In this document: positions 16,307-25,663 of the stretch, piece after piece
Layout of the letters: each line of letters opens with the position of its first letter
Position numbering within the stretch: the stretch's first letter is position 1
Assembly (NCBI GenBank): GCA_027491155.1
Contig: JAIXWR010000009.1
Coordinates: forward strand, 1 to 64,000
DNA from: Verrucomicrobiaceae bacterium
Lineage (GTDB): Bacteria > Verrucomicrobiota > Verrucomicrobiia > Verrucomicrobiales > Akkermansiaceae
Direction: 5' to 3'
Length of the DNA stretch: 64,000 bases
Position numbers and translations under genes: made by a program
The notes under the pieces: generated by a model
Seen by the model: the letters and a program-made list of their open reading frames with translations, nothing else
What the model was told of the DNA's origin: nothing
Databases searched by the model: none

Positions 16307-17772
16307 GATGCCCTGCTGCTCGCAATTGCCCTCACCGGACGTTGCAGCCGGCGCTTCTTGGATCGGCCAGCCGACTCACTTATCCAATATCTCATCAGGA
16401 CGATTAAAATAAGAGTGAACACCCCCGGACCTACAATTTCGGTGTGAATCCAACCGTCAACTCGGGCACCTCCTCTGATCCAGATCAGCGCGATCGGCAG
16501 GACCCAGAGATTCCCGATCGCCTGTTCCTTGCTAATAAAAAGCGTAATTTTTCCGAAAATCCAGCCAATCGCGCACGAACAAAGAACCACGGCAAGCCAC
16601 CCGCCGTTCCAATAGGCTTCGGCGAAAAAGCCAATGCCGAACGAGGCTGTGTTCCTGCCGGTGAGCCGTCGATAAAACTCGTATCCCGACTCGATGGATG
16701 GCTTGTCCGGCCAAAGGATCCGGGGAATGGGAGCGATCAGAGCCATCATCAGACTGTCTCCGGGAGTACCATTCTCGTAGTCCTGCATAGCGAACTGCTG
16801 GGCGTTGGCATAGTTGAGGCGTGTCCACCAAGCCTGGTCTTCCTCATCCAACGGGTTTGCCTTCTCGGCATCAAAAAAGGAGTGAGCCAACTCCATCCGA
16901 CCTAAGATGGAATTGTGGTCCATCACGTTTTGCCGAGCGAAGGACACGAATGAATGGGAAACCATGTAAGCGATTGTCAGAAACACGGGTATCCACTGCA
17001 GTGCCTGCCGCTGCGGGCGGTAGAGCAGGTATCCTAAAATGCAGGGAATCACCGCCAGCAGGATGGCTAGTTTGGAAAACGCGAGGACGCCGCCTATGAC
17101 ATCCATAACAAGCATGGCACCCCACAGGAACCGCCATCCCCCTCCCTTGCGTAGCGCCATGGCAGTGAGAAGCACCAGTCCAGCGCTGGTTAGATTGGCG
17201 AACCATCTCAGGAATCCGGGCAACGTGAATGGCAGGAGATCGTAATCCGAAACAATGGTGATCAAGCGGAAGGGCAGTCCAACAAGGTAGAAGATCAAGA
17301 CCGCCGACGCTAGGGCGTCATCGCCGGCCGGTTTTAATCTACCTCTTGGCACCTCGCGCATTTGCCACAACCAGACTCCGAAAACCAAGACCACGCCCAG
17401 AGCGTTCAGCAGCGTGACAGACCAGAGTTCGTCGAGATCCACTGGCCACACGGCATTGCAGTATGTTTTCGCCATTTCATTGCCGAAGAAATAGATCAGC
17501 GGCCCGAACCCGAAGTAAACTCCGGATGCCAGCAGGAACCATGGCATCGGCGAGAACATCAGAAGCGGACTTTGCCGGGTCAACTGGTAGGCGGACACGC
17601 TGCAAAACAGGGTGAATGCCACCAAAAAGCTGGCGCAAGCCGCTTCCTGAGCGGGGAACTTGGAATATAAAGCGAGCCCAAGGTAAGTGCCGAGACTCGC
17701 GAGCGCACACGCCGCCACCCACGGGGTTTTAAGATAACGGAGGGCGGAATGCATGGATTTCCCAGTTGTCAT
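16303..17772 (-). CDS. Wzy-like oligosaccharide repeat-unit polymerase
   Basis: 489 residues with about eleven to twelve hydrophobic segments and a large hydrophilic loop around residues 300-390 (SFVSFARQNVMDHN to RILWPDKPSIESGYEF), the usual shape of O-antigen or capsule polymerases. The W/PxxPxxILWPDKP-type loop motif is seen in the EpsK/Wzy group. It would join undecaprenyl-linked repeats on the periplasmic side after flipping by the Wzx-like protein encoded at 28775-30331. It overlaps neighbours on both sides by 4 bp, within the leftward operon. Assignment rests on topology and context because Wzy proteins have poor sequence conservation. Confidence 0.75.
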   Translation of the reverse strand: MTTGKSMHSALRYLKTPWVAACALASLGTYLGLALYSKFPAQEAACASFLVAFTLFCSVSAYQLTRQSPLLMFSPMPWFLLASGVYFGFGPLIYFFGNEMAKTYCNAVWPVDLDELWSVTLLNALGVVLVFGVWLWQMREVPRGRLKPAGDDALASAVLIFYLVGLPFRLITIVSDYDLLPFTLPGFLRWFANLTSAGLVLLTAMALRKGGGWRFLWGAMLVMDVIGGVLAFSKLAILLAVIPCILGYLLYRPQRQALQWIPVFLTIAYMVSHSFVSFARQNVMDHNSILGRMELAHSFFDAEKANPLDEEDQAWWTRLNYANAQQFAMQDYENGTPGDSLMMALIAPIPRILWPDKPSIESGYEFYRRLTGRNTASFGIGFFAEAYWNGGWLAVVLCSCAIGWIFGKITLFISKEQAIGNLWVLPIALIWIRGGARVDGWIHTEIVGPGVFTLILIVLMRYWISESAGRSKKRRLQRPVRAIASSRAS

Positions 17773-18806
17773 CGTGCGGGAGGCATTAGGATTTCGCGAA
17801 GCATGGCCTTCATCCGGTCATGATTGCTGTAACCGGCGGACAAGCATCGCTGCCGACCCGCCGCGGCGATCCGCATCCGTGCTTCGGGATGATCCAGATA
17901 GTAGCGGCACTTTTCAATCAATTCCTCATTCGAGCTGAAAAACACCGCTTCTTTTCCTTCCTCAAACAGCGCCAGATGCTCAGCCGTTCTCTCCGCGGCC
18001 ATGAAGGCGCCACAGGCGGGAATCTCGATACTGCGGGTCGTCTGGAGATCCCGGTTGATTTTGCGGAGGAAACAAAGATTGATATTAAAGGCGCACATTC
18101 CTTTCGCATACTCATCACCCAGCAGATAACGGTTCTCCAGCATCAGTCCCGGCGGTCGGGCAGTCATGTTCTCCCAGCCGGAGCCCCACACCCTTACCGC
18201 AAATCCTGATTCCACGAGTGCGAGTATGGAATCAGCGCGCTCTTTCTCCCAAGCCCCGATAAAGCCGATGGAGCCACCGTATTTTTCCTTCTCGCCGGGC
18301 GCCAGCGCTACCGGCCGGTGAGTATCCGGGTCATAACTGTTCCCGACGAAAACAACCTTCGGACAACCCAGTGAGGCGAGCTCTTCCACGCCATACGATT
18401 TGGTGGTAAAAAACAAATCATAGCATGGGAGATGATCGAGAAAATACCGGCTTTGGTTGTGCTTCTGGTTCATGTCATCGGGCGAGTAGCCGATGATCTT
18501 GCAATCCGGCTGCAGCTTCCTTGCTTGCCGGAGCGTTTGCGGCCGGATGATGAGGCCTTTGTCGATCCAGAGCAGGTCGTATGTGGCGTTCTTCATGGCC
18601 TGCAGCACGCGGGCGTTGGCCTTCGCGTGATCAAGCGGCAAACCCAGTTTCCGCGCGCCCCTCGATGCGAGGGTGAGTTGCCTTGCCAGCGGCAGACCGT
18701 CGAACAGGTCAAGCTTCGTCACATCATGTCCCAACTGCTCGATGGCATGGCAACGGTGCAGGCAGGTGCCCCACCAAATCAGATCACCAACATAAAGAAC
18801 TCGCAT
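17769..18806 (-). CDS. CgeB-like glycosyltransferase
   Basis: 345 residues. The N-terminus MRVLYVGDLIWWGTCLHRCH, then KIIGYSPDDMNQKHNQSRYF, YDLFFTTKSYGVEEL and a C-terminal domain with IGFIGAWEKERADSI and TTRSIEIPACGAFMAAER fit the CgeB/DUF3880-type GT-B family (glycosyl transferases family 1). The EIPA(C)G motif and the following E are typical donor-site residues. It overlaps the Wzy-like gene by 4 bp. Likely one of the repeat-unit glycosyltransferases, with unknown sugar. Confidence 0.82.
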   Translation of the reverse strand: MRVLYVGDLIWWGTCLHRCHAIEQLGHDVTKLDLFDGLPLARQLTLASRGARKLGLPLDHAKANARVLQAMKNATYDLLWIDKGLIIRPQTLRQARKLQPDCKIIGYSPDDMNQKHNQSRYFLDHLPCYDLFFTTKSYGVEELASLGCPKVVFVGNSYDPDTHRPVALAPGEKEKYGGSIGFIGAWEKERADSILALVESGFAVRVWGSGWENMTARPPGLMLENRYLLGDEYAKGMCAFNINLCFLRKINRDLQTTRSIEIPACGAFMAAERTAEHLALFEEGKEAVFFSSNEELIEKCRYYLDHPEARMRIAAAGRQRCLSAGYSNHDRMKAMLREILMPPAR

Positions 18807-18833
18807 GGCAGTCGGGCGGTGCGGAGAAACCCG

Positions 18834-19562
18834 TCACGGTTTGCGTGCGGAGATGATGAAGACCCTGGTGAAGATTCCGCTTCCCGGAGCGCCGGTTTCC
18901 GCGCGGTTCCACAGAGTCAGCAACGCCCGGATGGCGGACCAGAGCACCCAACGGAAGGAGGAAATCATGCTGTAGCCGAAAGGAACAGGTCCCAACTCCC
19001 GTGGCTCGGTTTGAACGAAGCCGCAAAGTTTGAGCAACCTCGACAAGCAGTCCGACGTGATCGACAACTCATGGGTGAAGTCGGCGTAGCGCAGGGCGGA
19101 GCCCCAGGGACTTTCCGCGTTGGGGGTTTGCAGCACCAGACGCCCGCCGGGCCTCAGGGCGTTGAGGCAGAGGTCGAGGAATTCAAACAATTCGTCCTTG
19201 GTCAGATGCTCGATGATGTCCAGGCCGGTGATGAGGTTGAAGCGCCCCGGATGCGCCCGGAGGAAGTCAAACACGGATTGTTCCGCCACGCCGGGCACGA
19301 CTTGCCGCGACAGCAGCACCTGGGATGCGCTGAAATCCACACCGTGCAGGTTCGTGTAGCCCGCTTCCTTGAAATGAAACAACAGCGCGCCTCCGCCACA
19401 GGCGAGGTCCGCGATGGCGGCATCCTTCGCTTCAGGAAGCCATTGACGCAGGTAGTGCCGGTAAGACCGCCCCCATTTGCGCGCGGCTGCAGGATCGAAT
19501 TCCGTGCCCGCATCCTGCATGGTTGACGCATAACCATCATAGATTCTTGTTCGATAGCTCAC
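18834..19562 (-). CDS. Class I SAM-dependent methyltransferase
   Basis: 242 residues. Motif I is AAIADLACGGGALLFHF (GxGxG variant), followed by LHGVDFSASQVLLSRQ (motif II region), NLITGLDIIEHL (post-I/II Asp) and LNALRPGGRLVLQTPN (motif III/IV), the pattern of UbiE/COQ5-like or sugar O-methyltransferases. It lies between a GT2 and the CgeB-like gene, 27 bp from the latter, and probably methylates a sugar of the polymer. The C-terminal 40 residues are hydrophobic enough to suggest loose membrane contact. Confidence 0.88.
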   Translation of the reverse strand: MSYRTRIYDGYASTMQDAGTEFDPAAARKWGRSYRHYLRQWLPEAKDAAIADLACGGGALLFHFKEAGYTNLHGVDFSASQVLLSRQVVPGVAEQSVFDFLRAHPGRFNLITGLDIIEHLTKDELFEFLDLCLNALRPGGRLVLQTPNAESPWGSALRYADFTHELSITSDCLSRLLKLCGFVQTEPRELGPVPFGYSMISSFRWVLWSAIRALLTLWNRAETGAPGSGIFTRVFIISARKP

Positions 19563-19583
19563 GACTTTGAATGGCAGCTTGGC

Positions 19584-20501
19584 TTAACGCCGGAAAAGTA
19601 TGTTTGTAAATGAGGAGATCTTGGGAAAGCGCAGCATCCGAGCCAAACCGCCGGATCGATAGCGCATGCCTGGAACAAACAAGAGCGCGCCACATGCGAC
19701 ACGGAATTGGGAAATTTCATTCACTTTCAGCACTTCGCGCCATGCTTGAAACCCCTCTCTCAACATTTCGTTCAGATCCGATGACAATTGTCCCGTATGC
19801 TGCCGATAGCGGGAAGTGATTTCAGGAATCCACTTGCAGCGTCCCGCCACAGAAAGTCTGAGGAACCAATCTCGATCTCCCGCATAGCGATAGGCACTGT
19901 TGAACTCACCGGCTTTTTGATGCAGTTCCTTGCGCCAGAAAGTCGCGCATTGCACCGGCGTTCCACGGCCATAGATCATCAGGTGACTCAAGTTCTTCGT
20001 TCCGGTCCGGCTCATTCCCTGAAACACACCGCCCTCATCGACAAATTCGGACTCGCCGAAAACAAGGTCGCAGCGGTTATCCCTCAGATAGCGGTTCGCG
20101 GCGAAAAAGGCGGACGGCAGGTAAGTGTCGCTTGCCGGTAACCACGCCCGGATTTCTCCGGTGGCGCGAACGAATCCCTTGTTGATGGCATCCGCGTAGC
20201 CCTTGTCTTTTTCACTGACCCATAAGGTAAGCCACCTTTCATATTTCTTGATGATGTCGGTTGCCCCATCGGTGCTGCCGCCATCCATGATGATGTATTC
20301 GATATCCGGGTAGCCTTGCAGCAGAACCGAGCGGATGGTCTCTTCCAGATAGCGGATGCTGTTGTAGGAAGGAGTGACAATGGTGATGCGGAGATGCGGC
20401 CCGCCTGATGATTTATGGGTTGCGGAGGTCTCCTCTGTCCATGGCCATCCGGACTTGCCGGGAGGCGGTGGTGGCAATTCGCTCAGGGTGGGACAACGCA
20501 T
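19584..20501 (-). CDS. Glycosyltransferase family 2
   Basis: 305 residues, GT-A fold. After a Pro-rich N-terminal 40 residues come ITIVTPSYNSIRYLEETIRS, YIIMDGGSTDG (nucleotide-binding DGxS), KDKGYADAINKG and WLPASDTYLP (the DxD-like metal site is SD here), then YRYAGDRDWFLRLS, where ED is replaced by GDRD. A WcaA/WcaE-like family member with a slightly altered metal motif. It lies 3 bp from the GT4 gene upstream (20505), within the same operon. Confidence 0.88.
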   Translation of the reverse strand: MRCPTLSELPPPPPGKSGWPWTEETSATHKSSGGPHLRITIVTPSYNSIRYLEETIRSVLLQGYPDIEYIIMDGGSTDGATDIIKKYERWLTLWVSEKDKGYADAINKGFVRATGEIRAWLPASDTYLPSAFFAANRYLRDNRCDLVFGESEFVDEGGVFQGMSRTGTKNLSHLMIYGRGTPVQCATFWRKELHQKAGEFNSAYRYAGDRDWFLRLSVAGRCKWIPEITSRYRQHTGQLSSDLNEMLREGFQAWREVLKVNEISQFRVACGALLFVPGMRYRSGGLARMLRFPKISSFTNILFRR

Positions 20502-20504
20502 GGG

Positions 20505-21830
20505 TTATTGCTGGTTTGCTGATTGGAGAGCCATGATTGACTCATAGAAGTTGAAGTAATTTCCGGCCATCACGGGAAGACCGAATTCGGCATGAGCTCG
20601 TTTGCTTGCCCACTGGCCCATGGTCTCCCTCAATTCCGGGTCATCCAAGAGCGCTCCAATCCTTTTTGCCATGAGTTTGGCGTCGCCGACCGGCACGAGA
20701 AATCCGCTTTGCCCCTCGGCGATCTGGTCGGGAATGCCGCCCACGTCACTCGCCACGACAGGCAGGCCGCAGGCCATGGCCTCGGTGATGGTCAGGCCCC
20801 ACGCTTCGGCCTTCGCACCGTGGACGTAGAGATCGGCCGCCTGATAATACTTCGCCAGCAGAGCGCGATCGCTGGAATGGGGAATGAAGCGCAGTTCGTT
20901 GCCGCCGATTTTTTCCGGAGGACCATCGTCCCCAACCGCAAGAAACAGCAGACCCTGCCGCCCTGAGGAACTTCCCAGAGTCTCAAAGGCGCGCCGCATG
21001 GTTCGGTAGTCCTTCCAAATATTGTCGCGGATGCCTGCGGCGGCGAACAGCAGAATGGTGGCGTCTGGCGGCAGTCCCATTTCAACCCGCGCTTGGGCGC
21101 GGTCTCCGGGCTTGAATACCGAGAGATCAATGCCGTGGTGAATCACCCGTGAGGAGGCAATGGCCGGCGCCAGCATGGATTCATGGGCTTTCCTCATCAG
21201 CCAGCGGGCGGGCGCGACCACATGCAGGCGGCTCCTGGCGTAAAGGGCCTGCTTCCGCCGCCAGTTGGAAGCGGTGGCATCGCGCGGAATGGCTGGATAG
21301 ATGCTGAGATCCGGGCAGTGGCCGCAACCGGTGCGCCAGCGTTCGCAGTCGAAACCGTGGGAACAATGCCCGCTCATCAGCCAGGCATCATGCAAGGTCG
21401 CCACCGTGGGGATCTGCTGACTCAGCCAGGGGAGCGCCCGCAGGTCGAAGTAGTTGCCGTGCAGATTGTGCAGGTGCAGCAGATCCGGCTTGGAGGAAAG
21501 CCGCTCGAACAATTTCCAAATGCCGGGGAAGTCAAAATCCTCGTGCCCCCACAAAACCCGCGCGGTGTCCCATGGCCTGCCGATCAAACGGGCCAGGCGC
21601 TGACTCCCATTTTTCTTCTCAAGCGTTCGCAAACAGAACCGGGCCCAGCCATGCCGGTTCCCATCGTTTTCAATGATACTGACGAAATCCCGTTGGCTCT
21701 TCTTCGCTCGGACCGCCAACGTCGCCTTGTGGCCGGCGGCATTGCTTGCCTGGACCAGATTGAAGGCCAGCTGCGCGGCTCCACCACCTTGATCCATCGT
21801 GTTGATGTGAAGAATTGAAAGAGGCTTCAT
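20505..21830 (-). CDS. Glycosyltransferase family 4
   Basis: 441 residues. ILHINTMDQGGGAAQLAFNL, DLLHLHNLHGNYFDLRAL, TVATLHDAWLMSGHC and a Cys-rich GFDCERWRTGCGHCPDL segment form the N-domain, a layout seen in WcaC/colanic-type GT4 enzymes. The C-domain has LLFAAAGIRDNIWKDYRTM, ADLYVHGAKAEAWGLTITEA and CGLPVVASDVGGIPDQI. The CxC-type cluster (four Cys within about 15 residues) may bind zinc. The start overlaps the stop of the acyltransferase gene by 4 bp. Confidence 0.9.
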   Translation of the reverse strand: MKPLSILHINTMDQGGGAAQLAFNLVQASNAAGHKATLAVRAKKSQRDFVSIIENDGNRHGWARFCLRTLEKKNGSQRLARLIGRPWDTARVLWGHEDFDFPGIWKLFERLSSKPDLLHLHNLHGNYFDLRALPWLSQQIPTVATLHDAWLMSGHCSHGFDCERWRTGCGHCPDLSIYPAIPRDATASNWRRKQALYARSRLHVVAPARWLMRKAHESMLAPAIASSRVIHHGIDLSVFKPGDRAQARVEMGLPPDATILLFAAAGIRDNIWKDYRTMRRAFETLGSSSGRQGLLFLAVGDDGPPEKIGGNELRFIPHSSDRALLAKYYQAADLYVHGAKAEAWGLTITEAMACGLPVVASDVGGIPDQIAEGQSGFLVPVGDAKLMAKRIGALLDDPELRETMGQWASKRAHAEFGLPVMAGNYFNFYESIMALQSANQQ

Positions 21831-23770
21831 TTCTTGATGCCTGTAAAAATGGGTTCAAACAATGGTCTCAATAACAACGCCCCCGCCACGGTGAGATGAT
21901 TATCGTCACAATACAGGGCTTTGTCGTCTTTCACCACCCGGCACAGACCGCCAGATGCCAGCAAGTCCGTCGGATCAAAAATGGCAACGCAGGGAAACCG
22001 GGTGGAGATCTCCTCAAAAATTGCGCTTTGCCGCTGGAACTCCTGAAGATTTCCCTTGATCGGCAATCCAAGATCACCGGTGTTTTGACCACGCCAAACT
22101 GTAGAAGCCAGAGCATCCGGCACATCCCAAGGCTGCTTTGGAACTTGTCTCATGATCCAGATTTTCGCGCCAGTGGCTCTCAGAACATCAAGTGTATCGG
22201 AAAGGCCGCGTGAAAGAGATCTTGGTTCTCCATTTCCGTCCATATACACTCCCCAATTAGCAACAATGATCACATTTCTCACACGCTGGTTGCGAATGAA
22301 ATCCACCACCGCTTTGTTGTAGTGGATGCCTTTGTCCTGAAGGTCGGATTTTGGACTTTTATAGCCCACCAATGGAGCGGTTGCCGAATGCGTTGCCGCG
22401 ACTCCGCGAACGGAATATTCCTGGCACAATCTATCAAGAACCGGCATTACCGCCATGGCATGGCTGTCTCCCCATACCATGGCCTCAACCGGTTTTTGCT
22501 TATCCCCTACTCCCAATTCAATGAACTCCCCAGCCAAGGCTTGCTCCATGCTCAAGTCATGATCGAATACGCAGCGCCTTTCTCCATTCACATGCCGCAG
22601 CGCTTCCGCGGGAAGCCGTGACGGCGCTCCTTGCGACTTGAAAATTGCCAACCCCGCCAACAAGCAAGCCATCGTAGTGACGCCGCCAAAAGCGAAGATC
22701 CGTGACCTCGTCATGAGGATTACACGCTGACGAAACGGGATTTCCACAAACTTCCAGGAAATGACGGCCAAAATCAGGCTCGCCAGCAAAAGCAGCAATC
22801 GCTGGCTTTGTGATAGAGGATCAATCGCCCAATATTGGGCAAAAACCAGCACCGGCCAATGCCAGAGGTAGAGGGAGTAGGATATCAGTCCGATAAAGAC
22901 GACGGGACGCAGCGCGAGAAGTCTTCCCACGGAGGTCAATGCATGACCGTTGGTCCAGATGACCAAGGCGGCCCCGACACAGGGCAGGATGGCGGCGACT
23001 CCTGGAAACCGTGTTTCGCGATCATAGAGAAACACGGCGCACAGGATCGCGAGCAGCCCCCCCCAGCTCAGCGACTCCGTCAACCACCGCGCCGGGCTGC
23101 GCTGTTGAACGGAAATGGCGGCAAGAAACGAACCAATCAGAAGTTCCCAGGCACGGGTCGGGAGCAAATAAAAGTTGGCCGAGGGATGCCGGTAGCTGCA
23201 GTAAACACTCAGGGCGAAAGAGAAGCCAGCGAGCAGCAGGATTGCCGGAACAATGGAATGGCGGGCAAGGCGCTTGAGGGCGAGCAATACGAATGGGAAA
23301 AGCAGGTAAAATTGTTCCTCCACCGCGAGTGACCATGTGTGAAGCAGCGGCTTCACCTCGGCGTCAGGTGTGAAATATCCGACACCAATCCACGACTTGA
23401 TCCAGAAATAGATGTTGGAGACCAGCAATGTCTGGGCGACCGCGCTTTCCCCAAGTTCCTTGAAACCCTGTGGTAATAACAGAAACCAACCGGCGGCCAA
23501 ACTGGCGAAAACCACCACGGCGAGTGCGGGCATGATTCGCCTGATCCGCCGCTCCCAGAACCCGACGATGCTGAACTTTCCGGCATCAAGATCCCTGAGG
23601 ATCAGCCCCGTGATGAGGAAGCCGGAGATGACGAAGAAAACATCCACTCCGACATAGCCCCCGGTGAACCCGAGATCCGCGTGGAAGAAGAGGACAGGCA
23701 GAACCGCGACGGCCCTGAGGCCATCGACATCAGCCCGGTATTTGATGGCATTGCTGTTCGGAAAATTCAT
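21827..23770 (-). CDS. OafA/YrhL-type acyltransferase with C-terminal SGNH domain
   Basis: 647 residues. The N-terminal acyltransferase-3 domain (residues 10-350, about ten TM helices) contains YRADVDGLRAVAVLPVL, FHADLGFTGGYVGVDVFFVISGFLIT and FWERRIRRIMPAL, with the characteristic R/K-x10-H type catalytic region and HTWSLAVEEQFYLLFP. The C-terminal SGNH hydrolase-like domain has VWGDSHAMA (catalytic Ser) and CDDNHLTVAGA (Asp/His). Such two-domain proteins O-acetylate cell-surface glycans on the periplasmic side. It overlaps the next gene by 4 bp. Confidence 0.92.
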   Translation of the reverse strand: MNFPNSNAIKYRADVDGLRAVAVLPVLFFHADLGFTGGYVGVDVFFVISGFLITGLILRDLDAGKFSIVGFWERRIRRIMPALAVVVFASLAAGWFLLLPQGFKELGESAVAQTLLVSNIYFWIKSWIGVGYFTPDAEVKPLLHTWSLAVEEQFYLLFPFVLLALKRLARHSIVPAILLLAGFSFALSVYCSYRHPSANFYLLPTRAWELLIGSFLAAISVQQRSPARWLTESLSWGGLLAILCAVFLYDRETRFPGVAAILPCVGAALVIWTNGHALTSVGRLLALRPVVFIGLISYSLYLWHWPVLVFAQYWAIDPLSQSQRLLLLLASLILAVISWKFVEIPFRQRVILMTRSRIFAFGGVTTMACLLAGLAIFKSQGAPSRLPAEALRHVNGERRCVFDHDLSMEQALAGEFIELGVGDKQKPVEAMVWGDSHAMAVMPVLDRLCQEYSVRGVAATHSATAPLVGYKSPKSDLQDKGIHYNKAVVDFIRNQRVRNVIIVANWGVYMDGNGEPRSLSRGLSDTLDVLRATGAKIWIMRQVPKQPWDVPDALASTVWRGQNTGDLGLPIKGNLQEFQRQSAIFEEISTRFPCVAIFDPTDLLASGGLCRVVKDDKALYCDDNHLTVAGALLLRPLFEPIFTGIKK

Positions 23771-23792
23771 ATTGCTTCAAATTCCGTCGTCA

Positions 23793-25601
23793 TCAATCCC
23801 GCCACCTTGTCGATATGGGAAGCTCCCTGCCCGCGATCTCCTCAGCATCAACCCGCATCAGGATCTCCGAATCCGTCTCGGTAACGACCTCGAACTTCAA
23901 TTCCTCGAACACCTGCCGGAGGGGCTGGTTTCTCCCGGTCGCCTTCATGATGGCATGGGCTTTTTTGCCGCGAGACTCTTCCCGATTCAGATACCAATGG
24001 AAGAACGCGTTTTCGATCTTTTTTCTCGCCACCCGGCAGGACATGACAAAATCCGTCACCGTAACCGCATCACTCGCGTGGTGAACAGACACGAATCCCA
24101 CGATCCCATAATCACCATAACGATCCTGAACATCCAGGACATAGCTGTCATATTGAGCATCCCTCAAGAGCGCATCGAATTCATCCGGGGTGTAGCGCTT
24201 TCCAGAGAGGTGGAATTGATTGCTTCGATGCAGCAATTCAAGACATCGATCTTTCTGATCCTGACTTTTGAGGCTTCCGATGTTCAGCTCGATGGAGCAG
24301 TCCCTGAGAAAGTCGTCAAGGTCTCCCTCCCATTTCTGAAGAACGGATTTCCTGCTGATGTCCTCCATGTATTTGAGGCGTCGCGAGCTTGTGTCCACTG
24401 TCACCGGGACATCAAATTCCGGCATCTCAAGCAGGGAGGAAAGGAATTCGGGATCATAAACCCTCACCTGTGGTAGGGCCGCGGACACCTCGCCCCGCTC
24501 GAACCGCGAGTCATCAATGAGCGCGAAGGTGTTGACATTGATATTCAGTTCCTCGGCGATTCGCCGGAGATTCGCGCTCTTCGGGTTCCAGTTGATGGCT
24601 GGGTAGAGGAAGATATAAGCCAAGCCCAGTTCGGTGATTTTTTCCCACGCGATCTGGTGCTCGTTCTTGCTGGCGATGGTCTGCAGGATGCCGCGCTCGT
24701 CGAGGCGGCGGATCAAATCGACCGCTTCGGGAACCACCTTCACGCCGTCCTTGCCATCGTCGCCGATCACGCCATCCCAGAACGTGTTGTCCAAATCCCA
24801 TGCCACGCATTTCACTTTCTCCGCCGGCCCTTCCTGCCGCACCGTCTTTTCCCCGGTAAAGACCACGAAATCCAACCACGTGAAAATGAACCTGGCCTCG
24901 CGGTCGGCATCCACCCACAAGCGGATGTATTGGTTTTTCGCGGGGTCCGCCTTGATCTCGGCGGCGGGGAGCAGGAACTCGTTCCACCCTTGCGTCACGT
25001 TGATGCTGCGCCGGCATACCGGAACGTCCTGGATAAACTCCAATTGCAGGTTGAAGGAGGAGGGCGCGGGGGAAAAGAAGCGGATATAGAAAGCGTCCGC
25101 CGGTGCTTCTTTCCCAAGCAAGCCGCTCGCCGTTTTCAGCGCGCGCTTTCTCCACACGAGGGACCAATGATGAACACGCCGGTACCAAATCGTGTCTTTC
25201 GGCGCCAGCTTGAGCGCGAACAACCGAAGCGCGTCGTAAGCTCGCGCGCATCGGTCAATCCAGCGTGCCGCGGAGATGGAGTGGAGTCGCGGCTGCCGGG
25301 GCCACAAGGCTTCCAGTTTTCCCCAACGCTTGAAATGGACATCCGCGCCGTAGCCGAACAATCCGGAGAACCCGGGGTTGGGGAAAAGACCGTAGCTGAA
25401 CCTGCGGCAATGGCCATCCCCCCGGTCGGCATACAATCCGCAGGACGTGTAACAAGCTGGCGCGGAGCATTCGACACAATGCTCTTCCCAGTCCAGCATC
25501 GAGGAGAGGGTGACTTCCCTCTCTCCAACATCCTCGCCAACCTCGCCCGGGAGGGCGTGCTCTTTCCAGATTCGGCGGTTCTTCCAGATGATTTGATACA
25601 T
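23793..25601 (-). CDS. FkbH-like HAD-IIIC protein with cysteine-rich N-terminus
   Basis: Start ATG 25599-25601 (MYQIIWKNRRIWKEH), 602 residues; the open frame upstream overlaps the PIG-L gene in another frame and is rejected. The N-terminus has an LDWEEHCVECSAPACYTSC cluster plus another Cys (GDGHC), resembling an Fe-S or zinc site, then a sugar-binding-like region of about 200 residues. The central HAD domain carries WDLDNTFWDG (DxDxT), a TIASKNEH motif and IDDSRFERGEV. The C-terminal 200 residues are the GNAT-like half of FkbH proteins (RSNQFHLSGKRYTPDEF, SCRVARKKIENAFF). FkbH-like enzymes load activated acyl groups onto carriers; here it may supply an acyl decoration with the neighbouring acyltransferase. 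Exact substrate unknown. Confidence 0.85.
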   Translation of the reverse strand: MYQIIWKNRRIWKEHALPGEVGEDVGEREVTLSSMLDWEEHCVECSAPACYTSCGLYADRGDGHCRRFSYGLFPNPGFSGLFGYGADVHFKRWGKLEALWPRQPRLHSISAARWIDRCARAYDALRLFALKLAPKDTIWYRRVHHWSLVWRKRALKTASGLLGKEAPADAFYIRFFSPAPSSFNLQLEFIQDVPVCRRSINVTQGWNEFLLPAAEIKADPAKNQYIRLWVDADREARFIFTWLDFVVFTGEKTVRQEGPAEKVKCVAWDLDNTFWDGVIGDDGKDGVKVVPEAVDLIRRLDERGILQTIASKNEHQIAWEKITELGLAYIFLYPAINWNPKSANLRRIAEELNINVNTFALIDDSRFERGEVSAALPQVRVYDPEFLSSLLEMPEFDVPVTVDTSSRRLKYMEDISRKSVLQKWEGDLDDFLRDCSIELNIGSLKSQDQKDRCLELLHRSNQFHLSGKRYTPDEFDALLRDAQYDSYVLDVQDRYGDYGIVGFVSVHHASDAVTVTDFVMSCRVARKKIENAFFHWYLNREESRGKKAHAIMKATGRNQPLRQVFEELKFEVVTETDSEILMRVDAEEIAGRELPISTRWRD

Positions 25602-25663
25602 GATGCGGGCCCGGCGGCGGGAGGAGGGGATCCGGGGTTTCCCGGCCGCCGGCTTTGCGTCTG

